Source: Flavobacteriales bacterium | GTDB lineage: Bacteria > Bacteroidota > Bacteroidia > Flavobacteriales > Flavobacteriaceae | Reading direction: 5' to 3' | Length of the DNA: 36,522 nt | Assembly: GCA_027023475.1 (NCBI GenBank) | Contig: JALVVJ010000102.1 | Location: 1-36,522 of the forward strand | Shown here: positions 30,676 through 36,522 of the stretch, one piece after another | Numbering within the stretch: position 1 is the first letter of the stretch | Layout of the letters: every line of letters starts with the position of its first letter | Made by a program: the position numbers and the translations under genes | Notes under the pieces: model-generated | What the model was told of the DNA's origin: nothing | The model's database searches: none | Seen by the model: the letters and a program-made list of their open reading frames with translations, nothing else

Positions 30676-32951
30676 CGTTCGGCTTTTTCTTTGGTTTGGG
30701 CATCGATGACAGCCACGGCGGTGATATGAACGATTTCGTCCACGGCGGCGCCCAATTGCACCACGTGAACGGCTTTGTTCATTCCCATCAAAATGGGGCC
30801 TACCAGTTGGGCGCCGTGAATTTCTTTGACCAATTTGTAGGCAATATTAGCCGCCGAAAGGTTGGGAAAAATCAAAGTGTTGACCTTACGGTTCACCAAA
30901 TCCGAAAAGGGGAATTCCCTGCGCAGTTTTTCGCGGTTGAGCGCAAAATCGGCTTGGACTTCGCCGTCCACAAACAGGTGGGGCATCCGTTCTTTGACCA
31001 ACTGGACGGCTTGTTTCATTTTGACCGCTTGCGGATGTTCGCTGGTGCCGAAGTTGGAAAACGAAAGGAAGGCAATTACCGGTTCCAGGTGGAAAAGTTT
31101 AACAGTGCTTGCCGTCATAGCCGTAATGTCGGCCAATTGTTCGGCCGAAGGGTCTTCGATGACTGCGGCGTCGGAGAAAAAGAGCGGTCCTTTTTTGGTG
31201 ATCAACAGCACGGTGGAAGCCACTTTTTTGACGCCTTTTTGCGGCCCGATTACACGAATCAGCGGCCGGAACGACGATGCAAAACTGCGCGAATAGCCCG
31301 TTACCAAAGCATCGGCTTCGCCTTCGTTGACCATCATGGCGCCGAAATAATTACGCGTTTGCATCAACCGGCGTGCTTCGAGCAGGGTCATTCCTTTGCG
31401 TTGGTTGACTTCCCAAAAATCCCGGGCGTATTTTTCCACCTTTTCAGCCCATTCGGGCGATGCGGGGTCGATGATGGGCAGTTCTTCGGTGTATTCCAAT
31501 TCGGCGCGTAGTTTTTCGATGGCCTCACGGTTGCCCAACAAGATGGGTTTGGCAATACCTTCTTCGTGGACAATATAGGCGGCTTTGAGCACCTCTTCGT
31601 AATCGGCTTCGGGGAATACCACACGTTTGGGGTCGGCCTTGGCACGGTTGACCATCAACCGGATTTGTTTGGTTTCGATACCCAAACGCTCCATCAACTC
31701 ATCCTTGTATTTTTCAAAATCCCGGATGGGCTTGCGGGCTACGCCCGAATCCATAGCCGCTTTGGCCACCGCCGGCGGAACGCGGTAAATCAAGCGGGGG
31801 TCGAAGGGTTTGGGAATGATGTATTCGCGCCCGAAACTCAGGTTTTTGGTATTGTAGGCAATGTTTACCTGTTCGGGCACGGGTTCCTTGGCCAATTCGG
31901 CCAGCGCATACACGGCGGCCAATTTCATTTCTTCGTTAATTTTTTTGGCCCGCACATCCAAGGCGCCGCGGAAAATGTAGGGGAATCCCAAAACATTGTT
32001 CACCTGATTGGGATAATCGGAGCGGCCGGTGGCCATAATCACATCGGGGCGGGTTTTGACGGCGGTAGGATAATCGATTTCGGGGTCGGGATTGGCCAAG
32101 GCAAAAACGACGGGATTGGGTGCCATTTGCTTCAAGTATTCCGGTTTGAGCACTCCGCCCACCGAAAGGCCTACAAACACATCGGCATCGCGAACGGCCT
32201 CTTCCAGGGTGTGAATATCCCGGTCGGTGGCAAATTCGGCCTTTTGGGGCGTCAAATCCTTGCGGTCTTTGCGTAGCACGCCCTTGCTGTCGAGCATGAC
32301 CAGATTTTCGGGGCGGATACCCACTTTCAGGTAAAGCCGCGCACACGAAACCGCTGCTGCGCCCGCTCCGTTGACCACCATTTTCATGTCTTTCAACTTC
32401 TTGCCGGCCAATTCGGCGGCATTGATCAAGGCGGCGGCCGAAATGATGGCCGTGCCGTGTTGGTCGTCGTGCATGAGCGGAATGTCCAATTCTTTCACCA
32501 GCCGGCGTTCGATTTCGAAGGCCTCCGGCGCTTTGATGTCTTCCAGGTTAATCCCGCCGAAGGTGGGCGCAATGCGTTTGACGGTTTGGATAAATTCCTC
32601 GGGGTCTTCGGTGTTGATTTCGATGTCGAACACATCGATGTCGGCAAAGATTTTAAAAAGCAAACCTTTCCCTTCCATCACGGGCTTGGAAGCTGCGGCA
32701 CCGATGTTGCCCAAGCCCAGCACGGCGGTTCCATTGGAAATAACCGCCACCAAATTGCCTTTGGAGGTGTATTTGTAAATATCGTCGGGATTTTTTTCGA
32801 TTTCCAGGCAGGGATAGGCCACGCCCGGCGAATAGGCCAGCGAAAGGTCGCGTTGGGTGGCGTGCCGTTTGATGGGCACCACTTCGATTTTTCCGGGACG
32901 GGGTTTGGCGTGGTAGGCCAGGGCCTCACGCCGCAGACGTTTGTCTTTCAT
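30672..32951 (-). CDS. maeB: NADP-dependent malic enzyme MaeB, with phosphotransacetylase-like domain
   Basis: This 759-residue enzyme decarboxylates malate to pyruvate with NADP. The malic-enzyme half (1-430) shows SLAYSPGVAYPC (about 38), the MHDDQHGTA metal site (about 160), VNGAGAAAVSCA (nucleotide binding) and ALANPDPEI. The C-terminal half (about 430-759) is homologous to phosphate acetyltransferase and usually has a regulatory role, in E. coli sensing acetyl-CoA. The open frame goes nine codons upstream; ATG at 32951 gives the usual N-terminus, KDKRLRREALAYH. The stop overlaps the next ATG (ATGA). argS ends 91 bases upstream on the same strand. Length is normal for MaeB. Confidence 0.94.
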   Translation of the reverse strand: MKDKRLRREALAYHAKPRPGKIEVVPIKRHATQRDLSLAYSPGVAYPCLEIEKNPDDIYKYTSKGNLVAVISNGTAVLGLGNIGAAASKPVMEGKGLLFKIFADIDVFDIEINTEDPEEFIQTVKRIAPTFGGINLEDIKAPEAFEIERRLVKELDIPLMHDDQHGTAIISAAALINAAELAGKKLKDMKMVVNGAGAAAVSCARLYLKVGIRPENLVMLDSKGVLRKDRKDLTPQKAEFATDRDIHTLEEAVRDADVFVGLSVGGVLKPEYLKQMAPNPVVFALANPDPEIDYPTAVKTRPDVIMATGRSDYPNQVNNVLGFPYIFRGALDVRAKKINEEMKLAAVYALAELAKEPVPEQVNIAYNTKNLSFGREYIIPKPFDPRLIYRVPPAVAKAAMDSGVARKPIRDFEKYKDELMERLGIETKQIRLMVNRAKADPKRVVFPEADYEEVLKAAYIVHEEGIAKPILLGNREAIEKLRAELEYTEELPIIDPASPEWAEKVEKYARDFWEVNQRKGMTLLEARRLMQTRNYFGAMMVNEGEADALVTGYSRSFASSFRPLIRVIGPQKGVKKVASTVLLITKKGPLFFSDAAVIEDPSAEQLADITAMTASTVKLFHLEPVIAFLSFSNFGTSEHPQAVKMKQAVQLVKERMPHLFVDGEVQADFALNREKLRREFPFSDLVNRKVNTLIFPNLSAANIAYKLVKEIHGAQLVGPILMGMNKAVHVVQLGAAVDEIVHITAVAVIDAQTKEKAER

Positions 32952-33042
32952 GGTTTTCGGACTTTTGTGCCGGAACAAAGTTCCGACCTATGGGATGAAT
33001 GAAATATGCCAAATAACATAAAACAGCGATTTGGGCAAGGAA

Positions 33043-34806
33043 TTACATACGTTCGGGCACTTGGATGCCCAACAGTTTCAATCCGTTGCGAATAACATGG
33101 GCAGTTAGCTCGGCCAAAGCCAAACGGAAATGTTTTTGCTCTTCGGTTCCGGCTTGCAAAATGGAATGCGCTTGGTAAAACGAATTGAATGTGCGTGCGG
33201 TTTCATACAGGTAATTGGCTATGTTGGCGGGATTCCGTTCGGCGGCCGCGCCGGCAATAATCTGCGGGAAACGTTCCAACTGACGCACCAGCAGGCGTTC
33301 TTTTTCGTTGGGTTTGAGGTCTCCGAAGCCGGGTTCATCGATGCCCGCCTTGCGCAGGATGGAACGGATACGCACATAGGTATATTGAAGGAAAGGCCCG
33401 GTGTTGCCGTTGAAGTCGATAGATTTTTTGGGGTCGAACAAGATGGTTTTGCGCGGGTCCACTTTGAGCAGGTGATATTTGAGCGCCGCCAAACCGATGA
33501 TGCGGTAAAGTTCTTCCTTTTCGTCCGGCGGAAGTCCTTCGGTTTTGCCCAGCTCTTCGGAAATTTGGCGGGCGGTTTCGGTCATTTGAGCCATCAGGTC
33601 GTCGGCGTCCACCACGGTGCCTTCGCGCGACTTCATTTTTCCGTCGGGCAATTCCACCATACCGTAGGATAAATGATAAAGCCGGTCGGCCCAGTCGTAG
33701 CCCAGTTTTTTCAGGATGGCAAACAATACCTTGAAGTGATAATCCTGTTCGTTGCCCACCACATAAATCAGCGTATCGATGTCGAATTCCGAAAAGCGCT
33801 TTACGGCCGTGCCCAAATCCTGCGTGATGTAAACCGATGTTCCGTCGGCGCGAAGCAACAGCTTTTCGTCCAAACCTTCATCGGTCAAATCCACCCAGAC
33901 CGAGCCGTCGGGTTTGCGATAGAAAACACCTTTTTTCAAACCTTCCTCCACAATCTTTTTGCCCAGCAAGTAGGTATCGCTTTCAAAATATTCCACATCG
34001 AAATCCACGCCCAGCGCATCGTAGGTTTCTTTGAACCCGTCCAAAACCCAGCGGTTCATCATTTCCCACAGCCGCATCACTTCCGGGTCTTTTTGTTCCC
34101 AGCGGCGGAGCATATCGCGGGCTTCGACCATCAGGGGCGCACGGTTTTTGGCTTCGTCTTCGGGAACGCCTTGGGTCATCAAGGCCTTTACTTGCTCCTT
34201 ATAGTGTTTGTCAAACTCCACATAATATTTCCCCACCAGGTGGTCGCCTTTCATTCCGGATGATTCCGGCGTTTCGCCACGGCCGAATTTTTGCCAGGCG
34301 AGCATGGATTTGCAGATGTGAATACCGCGGTCGTTGATGATTTGGGTTTTGATCACCGGCTTACCCGTGGCTTTGTAGATTTCGGCAATGGAATAGCCCA
34401 GCAGGTTGTTGCGTATATGTCCCAGGTGCAAGGGTTTGTTGGTGTTGGGCGACGAATATTCCACCATCAGCTTGCGGGCCTGGGGGTCGGGATGGAGGAG
34501 TCCGAAGTTTTCCTCCTTGTGATGCCGGCGGACAAAATCGGTAAAATAGCTATCGGACAGAATGAGGTTCAAAAATCCGCCTGCTACGTTAAAACCGGCT
34601 ACTTGGGGAGCGTGTTCAAGCAGATATTCTCCCACCTTTCGGGCCATTTGGGGCGGCGTTATGCCGGCTTGTTTGGCCACGGCAAAACTTTTCCAGGTAA
34701 GGTCGCCTTGGAAGTTTTTTTTTGTGGGCGAAAGTTCGGTATCGGCGTCTTTGATGCCGAATTCCCGTTCCAAAGCACGGGCGATATATTGTTGCAAGGA
34801 GTTCAT
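33043..34806 (-). CDS. argS: Arginyl-tRNA synthetase
   Basis: This 587-residue class Ia synthetase charges tRNA-Arg. An N-terminal Arg_tRNA_synt_N domain (1-110) precedes the catalytic core with SSPNTNKPLHLGHIRNN (HIGH motif about 124-130). KMKSREGTVVDADD (about 387-400) stands in the place of KMSKS and is the usual degenerate form for this enzyme. The anticodon-binding DALR domain (about 465-587) closes the chain and ends in PERM. ATG at 34806 is chosen over an earlier in-frame ATG at 34857 because a TAnnTTTG box lies 18 bases upstream of it and the extra residues are atypical. Confidence 0.96.
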   Translation of the reverse strand: MNSLQQYIARALEREFGIKDADTELSPTKKNFQGDLTWKSFAVAKQAGITPPQMARKVGEYLLEHAPQVAGFNVAGGFLNLILSDSYFTDFVRRHHKEENFGLLHPDPQARKLMVEYSSPNTNKPLHLGHIRNNLLGYSIAEIYKATGKPVIKTQIINDRGIHICKSMLAWQKFGRGETPESSGMKGDHLVGKYYVEFDKHYKEQVKALMTQGVPEDEAKNRAPLMVEARDMLRRWEQKDPEVMRLWEMMNRWVLDGFKETYDALGVDFDVEYFESDTYLLGKKIVEEGLKKGVFYRKPDGSVWVDLTDEGLDEKLLLRADGTSVYITQDLGTAVKRFSEFDIDTLIYVVGNEQDYHFKVLFAILKKLGYDWADRLYHLSYGMVELPDGKMKSREGTVVDADDLMAQMTETARQISEELGKTEGLPPDEKEELYRIIGLAALKYHLLKVDPRKTILFDPKKSIDFNGNTGPFLQYTYVRIRSILRKAGIDEPGFGDLKPNEKERLLVRQLERFPQIIAGAAAERNPANIANYLYETARTFNSFYQAHSILQAGTEEQKHFRLALAELTAHVIRNGLKLLGIQVPERM

Positions 34807-34824
34807 AGACGGCTGTTTCGGCGG

Positions 34825-34832
34825 CAAAGTTA
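34825..34832 (-). promoter_or_regulatory. Bacteroidota -7 box (TAACTTTG) for argS
   Basis: On the minus strand TAACTTTG lies 18 bases upstream of the argS ATG at 34806. No -33 TTG is seen at normal spacing. Confidence 0.5.
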
Positions 34833-34871
34833 CGATTTTTCGGGACGAAGGGGCCATTTTTTCAGGCGATT

Positions 34872-35008
34872 TGGAAACCTACGCTTTCACAGGCCAACGC
34901 CCGGGCCGCGCTTGTTTTCCGCCGCGGCTCCACAAGCCGGCGGCTTCCAAGGGCCGGTGCCAAGGGCCGCGCCTTGTCTTGTTCCGCTCGCCGGTGAGCC
35001 CGGCCTTT
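34872..35008 (-). repeat. GC-rich repeat (family 2), partial
   Basis: On the minus strand this matches the field at 19606-19663: GAAAACAAGCGCGG, then GGGCGTTGGCCT and AAGCG. It also contains GGAAGCCGCCGGCTTGTGGA, seen again near 19870. No gene is supported. Confidence 0.6.
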
Positions 35009-35044
35009 ATTAATCCAAATTCGCTTACAAATACTTGAAAACCA

Positions 35045-35078
35045 ATTTATAATTCAAAATTCATAATTCATAATTAAT
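35045..35078. repeat. AT-rich repeat of ATTCATAATT units
   Basis: Repeated AATTCATAATT/AATTCAAAATT words match the reverse complement of 23394-23430. This tract lies between two GC-rich repeats. Confidence 0.45.
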
Positions 35079-35084
35079 GAAGCC

Positions 35085-35216
35085 GGTCTCCCCGGACGTT
35101 GCTCGTCAGCCGGCCGCCCTTTGCTTACGCTTGGGCGGCGTCTGCCTGCGCTGCCGCATCAGCCCTGCGGTCTGCTGCGGGCTACGGGAGCCCTGGGGTC
35201 TCCCTGCGCTACAATT
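35085..35216 (-). repeat. GC-rich repeat (family 2), diverged
   Basis: CGGGAGCCCTGGGGTCTCCC near 35187-35206 and neighbouring short palindromes resemble family 2 at 5804-5851. As there, family 4 and then a box element follow. Confidence 0.5.
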
Positions 35217-35219
35217 TTT

Positions 35220-35340
35220 CAGTAGCAGGTTGCCCATAGACCCGGAAATTTCAACCAAGGCGGCATGTTTCATTGTAGCCGCGCGATTCATCGCGCGGGA
35301 AAAGCGATTCATCGCGCGGGAAAAGCGATTCATCGCGCAC
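35220..35340 (+). repeat. Repeat family 4 with 21-bp tandem expansion
   Basis: The unit from CAGTAGC through CAACCAAGGC and ATGTTTCATTGT matches 6279-6357. Its palindromic end is expanded into 2.7 tandem copies of GCGATTCATCGCGCGGGAAAA-type units (35283-35339). Box element copy 7 begins ten bases later. Confidence 0.65.
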
Positions 35341-35349
35341 ATCGTTATT

Positions 35350-35596
35350 GCGCCAGCGGGCGTAGCGGTTACGGGGCGGCTGGGCGCCCGAGCATTTCCC
35401 GCGGGCGGAGGCTGACAGCGGGAAGCCCCACGCACCGCGGCATCGAAATGCCGGTGCGGGCAGCCGGCCCGTTTGAGCGGAGCACGCGGCGGGCGCCGGA
35501 GTTCGGCACGCCAAGCGCAAGGACGCTCCGTCGGCCGAAGCGTTTGGCGTTGGCGTAGCCGCCGAACCCGGGCGCCCGGGCGCCCTGAAAAATAAT
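35350..35596 (+). repeat. Dispersed box element, copy 7 (type 2)
   Basis: Box A GCGCCAGCGGGCGTAGCGG is at 35350-35368, box B GAGCGGAGCACGCGG at 35475-35489 and box C GGGCGCCCTGAAAAATAATT starting at 35578. GCGGGC (35356-35361) can pair with GCACGC (35482-35487). The enclosed stem is ACGGGGCGGCTG (35371-35382) against CAGCCGGCCCGT (35461-35472) with one mismatch. Box C abuts the stop codon of the lipoprotein gene. Confidence 0.76.
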
Positions 35597-35956
35597 TTAT
35601 TTATCTGTGAATTCTATCAAATCGCCCGAAACAATGGCTTTTACTTTGTTTTTAGACTTAATCAAGTCAATGGTAACGTTGGAAAAAACCCGCGAACCTT
35701 CATAGGCATAGCCATCGGCTTCGGCTTTGTTGATCATATCCTGCCAGGCCTTGGCTATCAACCCGTCGGGGGATTTGGTGAAAAAGATGTTGAGTTTAAG
35801 CTCTGCCGCACCTTGATAATGGCCCAAAACCTTGAAGTTCTTTTTGTTTAAAACAACTTGGGTTTGTTGAACATTGGTGGTTTGCAGGGAATAAATCACG
35901 GGCTTACAACTGCCCAGCATTCCTGCCAGGAAAACGAAAATGGCTAACTTTTTCAT
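35597..35956 (-). CDS. Small lipoprotein of unknown function
   Basis: This 119-residue protein has a clear lipoprotein signal (MKKLAIFVFLAGMLGSC, lipobox LGSC, Cys 17). The mature part is an alternating strand/helix domain with NFKVLGHYQGAAEL, a central helix AKAWQDMINKAEADG and a C-terminal sheet, ending GDLIEFTDK. It resembles small Bacteroidota lipoproteins classed as DUF6567, a tentative match from memory. It lies 17 bases after glyA on the same strand. A TAnnTTTG match (TACCTTTG, 35993-35986) within the end of glyA could serve as its own promoter, but this may be chance. Confidence 0.78.
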   Translation of the reverse strand: MKKLAIFVFLAGMLGSCKPVIYSLQTTNVQQTQVVLNKKNFKVLGHYQGAAELKLNIFFTKSPDGLIAKAWQDMINKAEADGYAYEGSRVFSNVTIDLIKSKNKVKAIVSGDLIEFTDK

Positions 35957-35973
35957 AGGGTTATTTTGGGGGG

Positions 35974-36522
35974 TTAGTAAGCAAACAAAGGTAACGAAGC
36001 CGCCCAGCTACGGACTTCGGTGGCGATGCGCTCCAAGGCCTGTTCGTCGTTGCGGTGTTCGAGCGTCCGGTCGATGAGTTCGGCCACGCGGTCCATGTCG
36101 GTCTCCTTCATACCGCGGGTGGTGAGTGCGGGTGTGCCGATGCGGATGCCCGAAGTAACGAAAGGCGATTTGTCGTCGAAAGGTACCATGTTTTTGTTCA
36201 CCGTGATGTGCACACGGCCCAGCAGGCGCTCGGCGTCGCGACCGGTGATGTCCTTGTTGCGCAGGTCGATGAGCATCATATGGTTGTCGGTTCCGCCCGA
36301 AATGATGTGGTAGCCGCGTTCCACCAGCCGTTGGGCCAAGCGTTTGGCGTTGGCCATGATTTGGCGGGCATAGCCGGTGAATTCCGGTTGCAAGGCCTCG
36401 TGGAAGGCCACGGCTTTGGCTGCGATGACGTGTTCCAAAGGGCCGCCCTGCATGCCGGGGAATACGGCCGAATCGATCACTTGCGACATCATTTTGATTT
36501 TGCCTTTGGGTGTGCGGATGCC
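35974..36522 (-). CDS. glyA: Serine hydroxymethyltransferase, C-terminal part
   Basis: The gene enters from beyond the window, and the last 182 residues are visible. GlyA transfers the serine hydroxymethyl group to tetrahydrofolate, giving glycine and methylene-tetrahydrofolate, the substrate of FolD. Recognisable are [20 protein letters not shown], the [13 protein letters not shown] block, NKNMVPFD and [15 protein letters not shown]. The reading frame continues without a stop to the window edge (residues [10 protein letters not shown] before the first internal Met), so the gene is simply cut off, not broken. The catalytic PLP-lysine region lies outside. Confidence 0.95.
   Translation of the reverse strand, partial: GIRTPKGKIKMMSQVIDSAVFPGMQGGPLEHVIAAKAVAFHEALQPEFTGYARQIMANAKRLAQRLVERGYHIISGGTDNHMMLIDLRNKDITGRDAERLLGRVHITVNKNMVPFDDKSPFVTSGIRIGTPALTTRGMKETDMDRVAELIDRTLEHRNDEQALERIATEVRSWAASLPLFAY

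Noticed and set aside
35283-35339. CRISPR array
   Set aside because: The 21-bp units are directly adjacent without spacers, and no cas genes are present.

Overview
The window looks like chromosomal DNA of a Bacteroidota bacterium, most likely a member of the Flavobacteriia. The reasons are a type A C-terminal sorting domain of the type IX secretion system, an E1 dehydrogenase with alpha and beta modules fused in one chain, a two-domain MaeB malic enzyme, and TAnnTTTG promoter boxes close to start codons. Shine-Dalgarno sequences are not evident. Coding regions have moderate GC. Several spacers are much richer in GC and full of repeats.

Layout. At 328-5757 (+) lie an acyl/acetoacetyl-CoA synthetase-like enzyme, ComEC, and a FetA/FetB-type ABC pair. 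A 1.2-kb repeat field follows. At 6976-9336 (+) is penicillin-binding protein 1C. At 9492-14683 (-) are an M16 peptidase lipoprotein, a ChaN-like protein and a LysM glucosaminidase lipoprotein. At 15148-16683 (+) is a secreted T9SS repeat protein. DprA (-) and an S41 protease (+) are divergent at 16747-19493. A second repeat field precedes a RHH/PIN toxin-antitoxin pair (20168-20838). ffh-folD (-) and the fused E1 (-) fill 20907-25955. At 26297-30202 (+) are PncA, YicC, a FAD oxidoreductase and a PhoD-like phosphatase. At 30271-34806 (-) are argS, maeB and two tiny membrane-protein genes. A third repeat field precedes a small lipoprotein gene and the 3' part of glyA, cut by the window edge.

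The genes are mainly housekeeping: protein targeting and translation (ffh, argS), one-carbon metabolism (folD, glyA), central carbon metabolism (maeB, E1), NAD salvage (pncA), peptidoglycan (pbpC, LysM glucosaminidase), and DNA uptake and recombination (comEC, dprA).

The most unusual content is between the genes. Seven copies of one dispersed element occupy spacers, five of them intact. Two separated boxes can pair with each other and enclose a variable stem. Between two subfamilies the box-to-box base pairs change in a compensatory way, which suggests a structured RNA or a structure-dependent mobile element. Three other repeat families accompany it, in a similar order in two fields.
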